A stretch of DNA of 64,000 bases from Azomonas macrocytogenes. GTDB lineage: Bacteria; Pseudomonadota; Gammaproteobacteria; Pseudomonadales; Pseudomonadaceae. The stretch is taken from positions 245,697-309,696 of the forward strand of contig NZ_JACHXI010000003.1 of assembly GCF_014191985.1 (NCBI RefSeq), given 5' to 3'. Made by a program: the position numbers and the translations under genes. The notes under the pieces were generated by a model. That model did not search any database. It was not told the origin of the DNA and worked only from the letters and a program-made list of their open reading frames with translations. Shown here piece after piece: positions 18,884 through 27,450 of this stretch (position 1 is the stretch's first letter; each line of letters starts with the position of its first letter).

Positions 18884-20674
18884 ATGGCCCATTCTGTCCA
18901 GCAATCCAGCGTTTCATTGTACCTGCGATTGCTCAAGTACGTGCTGCCCTATCGAGGATCGTTCTCACTCAGTATCGTTGGCTTTCTCATCTTTGCCTCC
19001 AGCCAGCCGATGTTGGCCGATCTGCTCAAGTATTTTCTCGATGGCTTGCAGGCCGATGACAACAGCAAGCTGTTTGGGATAGCGCTGGTTTACGGGGTGC
19101 CGCTGGCAATCATCCTGATCGCTGCCTATCAGGGAGTCGGTTCCTTTCTCGGTAATTTCTTTCTTTCGCAGGTGGCGCGCGGTGTGGTGCATGATCTGCG
19201 CTGTTCACTGTTCGACAATTTGCTGGTGCTGCCGAACGATTACTACGACAAGCACAATTCCGGCCACCTGATTTCGCGAATCGTCTTCAACGTCGCCCAG
19301 GTTACGGGAGCGGCCACCGATGCCGTCAAGGTGGTGATCCGCGAAGGATTCACTGTGGTTTTCCTGTTCGGCTATCTGCTCTGGATGAACTGGCAACTGA
19401 CCCTGGTGCTGTTGGCCATCCTGCCGCTGATCGGAATGATGGTGGTCTCTGCGAGCCGCAAGTTTCGCAAGCAGAGCAAGAAGATTCAGGAGGCGATGGG
19501 CGATGTTACCCATGTAGCCTCGGAGACCATCCAGGGCTATCGCGTGGTACGCAGCTTCGGCGGTGAAAATTATGAGCGGGCCCGCTTCCACAAGGCCAGC
19601 GAGGACAACATGCGCAGGACTATGCGCATGGTCCGCACCCAGTCGGTCTACACGCCCACCCTGCAGTTGGTGATCTACACCAACATGGCAGTCCTGATGT
19701 TCATGGTGCTGTTCTTTCGTGGCGATGCCTCCGCCGGAGAGTTGATCGCCTACATCACCGCGGCCAGCATGCTGCCCAAGCCGATTCGCCAGCTTTCCGA
19801 AGTCAGTGCCACCATCCAGAAAGGGCTGGCAGCGGCCGACAGCATCTTTGCCCAGCTCGATGAGGCTCCGGAGATCGATAACGGCAGCGTGGAGCGCGAG
19901 CGAGTCAGCGGCCAGCTTGAGGTGAAAAATCTCGATTTCGTCTATCCCCAGACGAAGAAGCAGGTGCTGTCCGAGGTCGACTTCACGATCGAACCGGGGC
20001 AGATGGTGGCTCTGGTAGGGCGTTCCGGCAGCGGTAAATCGACCCTGGCCAACCTGATTCCGCGCTTCTATCACCATGAGAGGGGGAGCATTCTGCTCGA
20101 TGGAATTGATATCGAGGATTACAAACTCGCCAATCTGCGCCGGCATATTGCTCTGGTAACTCAGCAGGTCACGCTGTTCAACGACACGGTGATCAACAAT
20201 ATCGCCTATGGCCATCTCGCCGGGACGCCGCTCGAGACGGTGCAGCGGGCAGCCGAGGCGGCTTATGCCCACGAATTCATCGAGCAGATGCCTGATGGCT
20301 ACCATACGCTGATCGGCGAGAATGGGGTGTTGCTGTCCGGCGGTCAGCGCCAGCGCCTGGCTATCGCGCGGGCTTTACTGAAGAACGCGCCGGTGCTGAT
20401 TCTCGACGAAGCCACTTCGGCGCTGGATACCGAATCCGAGCGACATATTCAGGCGGCGCTGGATGAAGTGATGAAAGGCCGGACCACGCTGGTCATCGCG
20501 CATCGTCTGAGCACCATCGAGAAGGCCGACCTGATTCTGGTGATGGACCAGGGGCGCATCGTCGAACGCGGGACCCATGCCGAACTTTTGGCCGCAAATG
20601 GCCACTATGCGCGCCTGCACGCCAGGCAATTCAAGGAAAGCAGCGATATGCCGCCGATCGAGGAAAATGTCTGA
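18884..20674 (+). CDS. msbA: MsbA lipid A flippase/ABC transporter
   Basis: A 596-residue half-transporter that flips lipid A-core across the inner membrane. The start at ATG 18884 (MAHSVQQSSVSLYLRLLKYV) has AGAGG eight bases upstream. The N-terminal half is a six-helix transmembrane domain. The nucleotide-binding domain has Walker A GRSGSGKST, a Q-loop region VTQQVTLFND, signature LSGGQRQRLAIARAL, Walker B ILDEATSALD and H-loop IAHRLST. The end overlaps mig-14 by one base. Together with mig-14 and dnpA it forms an apparent operon. Confidence 0.95.
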   Translation: MAHSVQQSSVSLYLRLLKYVLPYRGSFSLSIVGFLIFASSQPMLADLLKYFLDGLQADDNSKLFGIALVYGVPLAIILIAAYQGVGSFLGNFFLSQVARGVVHDLRCSLFDNLLVLPNDYYDKHNSGHLISRIVFNVAQVTGAATDAVKVVIREGFTVVFLFGYLLWMNWQLTLVLLAILPLIGMMVVSASRKFRKQSKKIQEAMGDVTHVASETIQGYRVVRSFGGENYERARFHKASEDNMRRTMRMVRTQSVYTPTLQLVIYTNMAVLMFMVLFFRGDASAGELIAYITAASMLPKPIRQLSEVSATIQKGLAAADSIFAQLDEAPEIDNGSVERERVSGQLEVKNLDFVYPQTKKQVLSEVDFTIEPGQMVALVGRSGSGKSTLANLIPRFYHHERGSILLDGIDIEDYKLANLRRHIALVTQQVTLFNDTVINNIAYGHLAGTPLETVQRAAEAAYAHEFIEQMPDGYHTLIGENGVLLSGGQRQRLAIARALLKNAPVLILDEATSALDTESERHIQAALDEVMKGRTTLVIAHRLSTIEKADLILVMDQGRIVERGTHAELLAANGHYARLHARQFKESSDMPPIEENV

Positions 20675-21570
20675 TGCTCCAGTATTTGCGCTTCTGGCGC
20701 GAGCGTGGCTGGACCGCCATCGACTCTGCGGCTTATGCCGAGGCCTGGCGACGCTTGGGCGGCAGTGTGATCACCCATCCCGATATCGTCGAACGGCTGG
20801 CCACCCTGGTCGGCATTCCGGTGCGCTATCTGGGCTGGCAGCAGGGTGGCGAACTGGTTGCGGCGATACCCTGCTGGGGGCGTCATCTGGCCCTGTCGAA
20901 GGAGGTGCTGAAGCAGGCCGGGAAGAAGCGTTTTTTCGATCTGGGCAACGCTGAAGTGATCCTGCCGATCGCCGAGCATGCCTGCGTGCCGGTGCGCCAG
21001 CAGATTCCCTACGTTTCCGAGGTGAATAAAGCACGTATTGCAACACTGCGAGCCCAGTCCGATGAGCTGGCTTTCGCCCGTCCTCCGGAAAACTACAAGG
21101 GGCGTTATCGCTACAACCTGCGCCGCGATTTGCGCCTGATAAAGGAGGCGGGCGGTGAAGTGCGACCAATCGGTGAATTCGCTACGCTTGAGCGGGCCCG
21201 GATCTATGCGCAGCTGTTCGAGAAGCGCTGGAAGTTCGAGGTGCCGGGCAAGGCCAACCTGGTCGAGGTATTCGATCTGTTGCAGGAATTCATGGCCGGA
21301 TCGGTGGTGCTGCTGGAGGGACGGCCCATTGCGATCCAGATTCTCTACCGGGTCGAGTCGCCGCAATGGATCTCCATGGAATACATCAATGGTGGCTTCG
21401 ACCCGGACTGCGACAAGTACGCGCCAGGCAGCGTACTCACTTTCGTCAATACCCAGGCGGCCTGGGACGAAGCGCGGGCGCTCGGCAAGCAGCTACGCTA
21501 TTCCTTTGGCCGCGCCGACCGCGAGTACAAGGATCTCTGGTGCCATCGGGCGCCGGTCTATCAAGTTTAG
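20674..21570 (+). CDS. mig-14: Mig-14 family protein
   Basis: A 298-residue protein with a GNAT/FemAB-like fold. It shows the family segments FWRERGWTAIDSAAYAEAWRRL, KKRFFDLGNAEVILPI, PPENYKGRYRYNLRRDLRLI, and EYINGGFDPDCDKYAPGSV. Mig-14 proteins are linked to resistance to antimicrobial peptides and to bacterial persistence in hosts. The enzymatic reaction is not established. The start overlaps the msbA stop by one base, and dnpA follows after five bases, so all three are cotranscribed. Confidence 0.85.
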   Translation: MLQYLRFWRERGWTAIDSAAYAEAWRRLGGSVITHPDIVERLATLVGIPVRYLGWQQGGELVAAIPCWGRHLALSKEVLKQAGKKRFFDLGNAEVILPIAEHACVPVRQQIPYVSEVNKARIATLRAQSDELAFARPPENYKGRYRYNLRRDLRLIKEAGGEVRPIGEFATLERARIYAQLFEKRWKFEVPGKANLVEVFDLLQEFMAGSVVLLEGRPIAIQILYRVESPQWISMEYINGGFDPDCDKYAPGSVLTFVNTQAAWDEARALGKQLRYSFGRADREYKDLWCHRAPVYQV

Positions 21571-21575
21571 GTCTG

Positions 21576-22991
21576 ATGCCCATGACAGCTCGCAAACAGC
21601 AATTGCTCAGGCGCCATCGGCGGCAGAAACGCTTTGTCCTGGGCATTGGCCTGGCATTGCTCGTGGTGGCCAGCCTGTCGCTCGGCTGGTGGCTGCTGCC
21701 GCTGCTGGCCATCGCGGTCTGGATCGCCCACGAGGCCTGGTTTGCCGACCATCTGTTCTACAGCCCGCAGGATGACTACCGCTATGCCTTCCCGCCCGGC
21801 ACGCCGGCATTGCCGGTGTATCTGGAGGCCGGGCGGGTCATTGTCGAGGGGGATATCGGCACCGCGCAGACGCTCATTCTCGCCGTGCACGTCACTGCTA
21901 CTCGCCTGGGGCGCCTGCTCGATCCGCAAGTGCGGATCGGCACCGATCGCCAGGATTTCGAGCGCGGAGTCGACGGAATCCGCTATCTCAACCTGTCCGG
22001 TCAGCAAAAGGATTTGCGCGCCGGCCGTTTGCTTATCGACGGGCGTTTCTGTCATCTGGCCAGCAGCGGCACCCTGTATGCCCTGAGCAACCCGGACTAT
22101 GCCGAGCGGCGCGTGCTGATTGTCGCGCCGCATGCCGATGATGCCGAGCTGGCAGCCTTCGGTTTGTACAGTCGGGCCAAGGACGTTGCCATCGTCACGC
22201 TCACCCAGGGTGAGGTCGAAGCCGAGCGCTACCAGGCGCTCGGCCTGGATCGAGCTGCCGCCGCACGCCTGAAGGGACGCCTGCGAGCCTGGGACAGCCA
22301 GGCGATACCCCTGTGGGGAGCCGTGGCGCAGGAGCGTTGTGTGCAGCTCGGTTATTACTGCCTGCAATTATCGGCGATGGCTGACGAACCGAATCGGCCG
22401 TTCGGCTCGCGCGAATCGAGCGAGACGGATATTCGCCCCTTGCGCCAGCACAACCCACTGCCTCTTCCCGGCGATGTCGACGGTCTGCCGACCTGGAGCA
22501 ATCTGGTCAACGATCTGCGTGCCCTGATCGAGCATTTTCGCCCGGAAGTGCTGGTGACTCCGCATCCAGAGCTCGATCCGCATGCCGACCATGTCGCCGC
22601 TACCCGCGCTCTGCTCGAAGCCCGTGCGGGTGCACGCTGGCGGCCGAAGGTTTTGCTGCTCTACGCCAATCATCTGCACGATAACGACCGCTGGCCGATG
22701 GGCCCGGCCGAAGGCGGGATCGCCTTGCCGCCAGCCATTGAACTGCTGCCGCCCGATGGGCTGTGGAGTCCGTCACTGGATGCTGCGAGCCGCCTGGACA
22801 AGGCCATGGCACTGGCCATGCAGCATGACCTGCAGGGAGCGCTACCGCTCAAGAAGCGTTTGCGCCGGTTGATCCAGCATTGGCTCGCTGGGCGTCGCTG
22901 GCCTGCCAGCGGTGAAAATGAGTTCTTTCGCAAGGGCGTGCGCCGGCATGAATTGTTCTGGGTGCGCACTTTAGCCAAATCGCCGGCATGA
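21576..22991 (+). CDS. dnpA: DnpA-like PIG-L family de-N-acetylase
   Basis: A 471-residue membrane-anchored protein. A hydrophobic anchor (FVLGIGLALLVVASLSLGWW) is followed by an envelope-facing region. The PIG-L/LmbE deacetylase domain starts at about residue 180, with VLIVAPHADDAELAAFG and the distal metal-site LVTPHPELDPHADHVAATRAL. The His-Asp-Asp metal motif is intact. DnpA in Pseudomonas is a probable envelope sugar de-N-acetylase linked to fluoroquinolone persistence. An alternative start lies at 21582, and neither start has a strong ribosome-binding site. It is the last gene of the msbA operon. Confidence 0.85.
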   Translation: MPMTARKQQLLRRHRRQKRFVLGIGLALLVVASLSLGWWLLPLLAIAVWIAHEAWFADHLFYSPQDDYRYAFPPGTPALPVYLEAGRVIVEGDIGTAQTLILAVHVTATRLGRLLDPQVRIGTDRQDFERGVDGIRYLNLSGQQKDLRAGRLLIDGRFCHLASSGTLYALSNPDYAERRVLIVAPHADDAELAAFGLYSRAKDVAIVTLTQGEVEAERYQALGLDRAAAARLKGRLRAWDSQAIPLWGAVAQERCVQLGYYCLQLSAMADEPNRPFGSRESSETDIRPLRQHNPLPLPGDVDGLPTWSNLVNDLRALIEHFRPEVLVTPHPELDPHADHVAATRALLEARAGARWRPKVLLLYANHLHDNDRWPMGPAEGGIALPPAIELLPPDGLWSPSLDAASRLDKAMALAMQHDLQGALPLKKRLRRLIQHWLAGRRWPASGENEFFRKGVRRHELFWVRTLAKSPA

Positions 22992-23097
22992 GGCGTGGCG
23001 CACCGCTGGCCGGATGCTCGTCTAACATATCCTGCGGCCGGCAATGCCGCCTGGCATGCTATGATCGCCGCCGATCTGATATCCCGTCGGAGACTTC

Positions 23098-24519
23098 ATG
23101 AAGCTGTCCATGCCCCGTTTCGATCAGGCCCCGGTTCTGGTGGTCGGTGATGTCATGCTTGATCGCTATTGGCATGGTGGAACCTCGCGGATTTCGCCGG
23201 AAGCGCCGGTGCCGGTGGTCCGGGTCGAGCAGATGGAGGACCGACCGGGCGGGGCAGCCAACGTAGCCTTGAATATCGCGGCCCTCGGCGCGCCAGCCTG
23301 GCTGGTCGGAGTCACCGGCCAGGATGAAGCCGCGGACAGCCTGGCCGAACGCCTGCATGCCGCCGGCGTGGATGCACGCCTGCAGCGGCTCGCCCATCAA
23401 CCGACCATCGTCAAGCTGCGGGTGATGAGCCGGCATCAGCAATTGCTGCGGATGGATTTCGAAGAGCCTTTCGATACCGACGCCGCACAGGTGGCTGTCG
23501 AAGTCGAGCAGTTGCTTGAGCGTGTCCGGGTGCTGGTGTTATCCGATTACGGCAAGGGCGCGCTGAAAAATCATCAGGTTCTGATCCAGGCCGCACGCCA
23601 ACGCGGCATTCCCGTACTGGCCGATCCCAAGGGCAAGGATTTCGCGATCTATGCCGGCGCCACGCTGATCACGCCGAATTTCGGCGAGTTCGAGTCGGTG
23701 GTCGGACGCTGTGAGGATGAGGCGGACCTGGTGGCCAGAGGGCTGCGTCTGATCGAGCAGTTGCAACTGGAAGCCTTGCTGATCACGCGGGGCGAAAATG
23801 GCATGACCCTGCTGCGTCCCGGCCAGGCGGAGTTGCACCTCCCGGCGCGTGCGCGCGAAGTGTTCGACGTGACGGGAGCCGGCGATACCGTGATCTCCAC
23901 GCTCGCTGCCGCCCTGGCTGCCGGAGAGGAACTGCCGCAAGCGGTGGCACTGGCCAACCTGGCGGCTGGCATCGTGGTCGGCAAGCTGGGCACGGCAGCC
24001 ATCAGCGCACCGGAGCTGCGGCGTGCGGTGCAGCGCGAGCAGGGGTCGGAGCGTGGCGTCATGACGCTGGAGCAACTGCTTACAGTGGTCGAGGATGCGC
24101 GCAGCCAGGGCGAGAAAATCATCTTCACCAACGGCTGCTTCGATATTCTCCACGCCGGTCATGTGACCTATCTCGAACAGGCCAGGGCGCTGGGTGATCG
24201 CCTGATCATCGGGGTCAACGACGATGCCTCGGTGTCGCGCCTGAAGGGGCCGGGGCGGCCGATCAATACGGTTGACCGACGCATGGCGGTGCTTGCCGGG
24301 CTCGGCGCAGTAGACTGGGTGGTGTGCTTTTCCGAAGATACGCCGGAAAAGCTGCTGAGCCAGGTAAAGCCCGATGTGTTGGTCAAGGGCGGTGACTATG
24401 CTGTCGATCAGGTAGTCGGCGCCGATCTGGTGAGGGTCTATGGTGGCCAGGTCCGGGTTCTGGGGTTGGTGGAAAACAGCTCCACCACGGCTATCGTCGA
24501 CAAGATCCGAAATCGTTGA
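23098..24519 (+). CDS. hldE: HldE, bifunctional heptose kinase/adenylyltransferase
   Basis: A 473-residue cytoplasmic enzyme for ADP-heptose synthesis. The PfkB-type kinase domain (about residues 1-315) phosphorylates heptose 7-phosphate and has VVGDVMLDRYWHG, GGAANVALNIAALG and the catalytic DVTGAGDTVISTLAA. The cytidylyltransferase-like domain (about 340-473) has FTNGCFDILHAGHVTYLEQA and ends with SSTTAIVDKIR. It supplies the inner-core heptose for LPS, fitting the neighbours msbA and waaA. Confidence 0.95.
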   Translation: MKLSMPRFDQAPVLVVGDVMLDRYWHGGTSRISPEAPVPVVRVEQMEDRPGGAANVALNIAALGAPAWLVGVTGQDEAADSLAERLHAAGVDARLQRLAHQPTIVKLRVMSRHQQLLRMDFEEPFDTDAAQVAVEVEQLLERVRVLVLSDYGKGALKNHQVLIQAARQRGIPVLADPKGKDFAIYAGATLITPNFGEFESVVGRCEDEADLVARGLRLIEQLQLEALLITRGENGMTLLRPGQAELHLPARAREVFDVTGAGDTVISTLAAALAAGEELPQAVALANLAAGIVVGKLGTAAISAPELRRAVQREQGSERGVMTLEQLLTVVEDARSQGEKIIFTNGCFDILHAGHVTYLEQARALGDRLIIGVNDDASVSRLKGPGRPINTVDRRMAVLAGLGAVDWVVCFSEDTPEKLLSQVKPDVLVKGGDYAVDQVVGADLVRVYGGQVRVLGLVENSSTTAIVDKIRNR

Positions 24520-24675
24520 ATAACGGGTATTGCCCAGGGTTTGAAAGGCTCGCCGGTATGTGCCAGGTGCAAACGGTGAGCCCTCTGAATGGTATTTATG
24601 GGGGCTCGTGTCGATCACGCGCAAGGGCCCATCTATCAGGCTGGCTGAGCGGTCTTTATTGGTTGGAAGCACGAG

Positions 24676-25611
24676 ATGATTGGAATTAAGAGTATCGCCA
24701 GCTACATTCCGGCGGGTCGGATCGATAATATCGCGCAGGCGGCATCCTTCGACCGGGATGAAGAATTCGTGCTGTCCAAGATCGGTACGCCGACCCTTTC
24801 GGTGAAGGATGATACCGAGGAGACATCGGATCTCTGCGTGGCGGCTGTACGCAACCTGCTGGCGAAGAATCCACAACTGCAGCTCGAGGATATCGACGCT
24901 CTGGTGGTTGTGACCCAGAACGGTGATGCCGAGGGGCTGCCGCATACTTCCGCCATTGTCCAGCACAAGACCGGCCTGCCAACCCATATCGCCTGCTTCG
25001 ATGTGTCCCTCGGTTGCTCCGGCTATGTCTATGGCATCTATGTGCTCAAGGGCTTCATGGAAGCCACGGGATTGAAAAACGGCATCCTGGTAACCGCCGA
25101 TCCCTATTCGAAAATCATGGATCGTAGCGATCGCCTGACTACGCTGTTATTCGGCGATGCCGCTACCGCCACCTGGCTCGGCAGCGACCCGGTCTGGACG
25201 CTGGGGCCGGCTCGCTTTGGAACCGATGGCACGGGTGCCGACCATCTGTTCGTCAAGGATGGATTCTTCCATATGAACGGCCGGCAGGTTTTCAATTTTG
25301 CCAGCCTCAAGATCATCCCGCATATACAGGAAGTCCTGGCTCTGGCGGGGATGGATATGGAAGAGGTAGATGCGTTCTGTCTGCACCAGGGCAGCGGGGC
25401 GATTGTCGATGCCATTGCCAGGCGTCTGGGCGAGGGCTGCAGCGGCAAGGTCATCAAGGACATGTTCGGCGCGGGCAATACCGTGTCGTCCACCATCCCG
25501 CTGTTGATGGAGCGCTACGCCTTCGAGTCCGACTGGCGCAACCTGGTCATGAGCGGTTTCGGCGTCGGCCTGTCCTGGGGTTCGGCTATTCTGTTTCGCG
25601 GCGATCGCTGA
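24676..25611 (+). CDS. Ketoacyl-ACP synthase III-like enzyme
   Basis: A 311-residue thiolase-fold enzyme. The KAS III catalytic triad is visible: Cys in DVSLGCSGYVYGIY (about residue 115), His in AFCLHQGSGAIVDA, and Asn in MFGAGNTVSSTIPLL. It condenses acyl-thioesters with malonyl-ACP or catalyses a related acyl transfer. It lacks fatty-acid genes around it; it lies behind hldE in an envelope cluster, so a role in a special acyl chain is possible but unproven. The divergence from the usual FabH start (MIGIKSIASYIPAGRIDN) suggests a side-clade rather than the main FabH. Confidence 0.85.
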   Translation: MIGIKSIASYIPAGRIDNIAQAASFDRDEEFVLSKIGTPTLSVKDDTEETSDLCVAAVRNLLAKNPQLQLEDIDALVVVTQNGDAEGLPHTSAIVQHKTGLPTHIACFDVSLGCSGYVYGIYVLKGFMEATGLKNGILVTADPYSKIMDRSDRLTTLLFGDAATATWLGSDPVWTLGPARFGTDGTGADHLFVKDGFFHMNGRQVFNFASLKIIPHIQEVLALAGMDMEEVDAFCLHQGSGAIVDAIARRLGEGCSGKVIKDMFGAGNTVSSTIPLLMERYAFESDWRNLVMSGFGVGLSWGSAILFRGDR

Positions 25612-25618
25612 AACGAAA

Positions 25619-25648
25619 GCGGGAGGCTGCACTGGTGCAGCCTCCCGC
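25619..25648. terminator. Bidirectional terminator
   Basis: GCGGGAGGCTGCAC and GTGCAGCCTCCCGC form a perfect 14-bp stem with a tiny loop between the convergent ketosynthase gene and the 302-residue protein gene. T-rich sequence follows on the minus side (TTTCGTTT) and less so on the plus side. Confidence 0.8.
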
Positions 25649-25694
25649 TTGCTGATGGATGACTTGTGCCTTTATTGGCTGCCAGGCTCCTGCG

Positions 25695-26603
25695 TCAACA
25701 GGCCAGCTGTTTGTTGCTCGCCGTTGCCGCTACCGGGCGCGCAGCCAGCCAGTCCTTCCAGCGAATCCGTTCATCTTTCACGACCCAGCCTTGCTGCGCG
25801 GCGAAACTTTCCGCCAGCCAGATCCCGCGGGTGCTGGCCGGTACCAACTGACCCTTGCGCAGGGTCATCAGCTCGGCATTGGGCTGGCCCTTTTCCAGTG
25901 GAATCAGATAGAGATCGGGACGGCTGCGATCCAGTCGGGCGATCAGCTTGCCGTCCTCGACGCGCTCGTCGACATGGAACAGGCTGAGCTGGTGGGTATC
26001 CTTGGGCAGTTCCAGGCGCATGTCGTACACCAACTGCAATGAGGCCGTAGGCAGGTGCACGTAGGCGCGCGGCCGCTCCATCAACGGGATCTTGCCGCAC
26101 AGCACCGGGCGGGTAGCCCCGGTCCGCGAATGCAGGCTGTAATGCGTGGTTTCGCGATAGCGCAGATGGGTATCGTAGGGGGTCGGCAACCAGGTATCGC
26201 CGAAGCGCCCGGAGAGCCAGCCTTCCGGGGTTTCCAGCAGGCATTCCTCGGCGATTTCGTGGATGGCGGAAAGCAGCGGCAGGTTCAGCTCGTGGGCCGA
26301 TACATAGCCGGAAATCAGCTTGAGCACAACGTCGCCGCGATCCTGGCGCTGCTGTTTCACCAGCACCCAGTATTCCTTGCCCTGCCAGGACAGGGTCAGG
26401 CGTACGGATACTCCCAGGTTGGCCAGTTCTACGGCGAAGTGGCCGGGGTCGGCCACCTCGATCGGGCGCCGCCGCTCCAGCATCTGGGTGAAGTTCAACG
26501 GTGTACCCAGGCTCTGGTAGCTAAGGTTGTCCGGCCCGGCCTCGACAAACAGGGGCAGGGTCTTGAACGCGGCGGGGTTCTTGCGGACCAGTACTCTCGG
26601 CAT
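25695..26603 (-). CDS. Conserved Pseudomonas protein of unknown function
   Basis: A 302-residue protein without a signal peptide or membrane segments. It resembles the conserved hypothetical protein found in Pseudomonas beside an aldo/keto reductase and FAD oxidoreductase. SAIHEIAEECLLETPEGW at about residue 113 looks like part of a Nudix-type helix, but the full Nudix box is not evident, so I do not assign hydrolase activity. It is last in a three-gene operon, 19 bases after the reductase. Confidence 0.75.
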   Translation of the reverse strand: MPRVLVRKNPAAFKTLPLFVEAGPDNLSYQSLGTPLNFTQMLERRRPIEVADPGHFAVELANLGVSVRLTLSWQGKEYWVLVKQQRQDRGDVVLKLISGYVSAHELNLPLLSAIHEIAEECLLETPEGWLSGRFGDTWLPTPYDTHLRYRETTHYSLHSRTGATRPVLCGKIPLMERPRAYVHLPTASLQLVYDMRLELPKDTHQLSLFHVDERVEDGKLIARLDRSRPDLYLIPLEKGQPNAELMTLRKGQLVPASTRGIWLAESFAAQQGWVVKDERIRWKDWLAARPVAATASNKQLAC

Positions 26604-26622
26604 GGCAGTCTTCCGTCGTAGA

Positions 26623-27450
26623 TTAGGACGCTCTGGCGTCAGGCTTGTTATTCAGCGCGGCCACGGTATGGGCTACGTTCTCTCGCAGATGTTGCGAATC
26701 GATGGTGCCGATGATTGCGCTGCTGATACCGGTATGACCGAAAATCAGCTCGAAACTGCGGCGCACAGGGTCGTCATCGGACTTGAGGTCGAGGGCATGG
26801 CCGCTGGCCAGTGCCTTTTTGATCAGGATGCCCTTGGCGTGGGCGGTGGCATATTCGATTACCGGTTCTTCACGGCGTTCCGCAAGATTGAAGGTCACCA
26901 TTGCACAATCACCGTCCCGGAGTGCGAGCAATCCGCCGGCAACTGTCTTGCCGGAAAAACCGTAGGCCAGGATCTTGCCTTCCCGCTTGAGCTCGGCCAG
27001 GGTGGGATAGACCTCGCTGTTTTCGAGAATGGCGAGGTCGTTGCCATCCGAATGCACCAGCACCAGTTCGATATGGTCGGTGCGCAGGCGCGTCAGGCTG
27101 CGTTCCACGGAGTAGCGCGTATGGGCGGCGGAGAAATCGAAGCGTGATTGCCCGTTCGCGAATTCCTCGCCGACCTTGCTGGCGATTACCCATTGATCGC
27201 GTTGTCCCTGCAGGAGCTGGCCGAGGCGTTCTTCGCTGGAGCCGTAGGCTGGCGCGGTGTCGATCAGGTTGATGCCCAGTTCGCGAGCCAGGTCGAGCAG
27301 TCTGGCTGCTTCGCCATCATCGGGAATGCGGAATCCGGCGGGATACTTGACACCCTGGTTGCGGCCGAGCTTGACCGTGCCAAGGCCGAGCGGCGAAACC
27401 AGCAGGCCGGTACTGCCCAGTGGTCGATGGAAGTCATGCAGCGTGGGCAT
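26623..27450 (-). CDS. Aldo/keto reductase
   Basis: A 275-residue NAD(P)H-dependent oxidoreductase with a TIM-barrel. The start at ATG 27450 is fixed by GGAGGT five bases upstream. Visible motifs are LGLGTVKLGRNQGV at the N terminus, the catalytic region INLIDTAPAYGSSEERLGQLL, HIELVLVHSDG, and the cofactor end ISSAIIGTIDSQHL. The catalytic Tyr in APAYGSSE is present. It overlaps the upstream FAD oxidoreductase by 17 bases. The physiological substrate is unknown. Confidence 0.9.
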   Translation of the reverse strand: MPTLHDFHRPLGSTGLLVSPLGLGTVKLGRNQGVKYPAGFRIPDDGEAARLLDLARELGINLIDTAPAYGSSEERLGQLLQGQRDQWVIASKVGEEFANGQSRFDFSAAHTRYSVERSLTRLRTDHIELVLVHSDGNDLAILENSEVYPTLAELKREGKILAYGFSGKTVAGGLLALRDGDCAMVTFNLAERREEPVIEYATAHAKGILIKKALASGHALDLKSDDDPVRRSFELIFGHTGISSAIIGTIDSQHLRENVAHTVAALNNKPDARAS

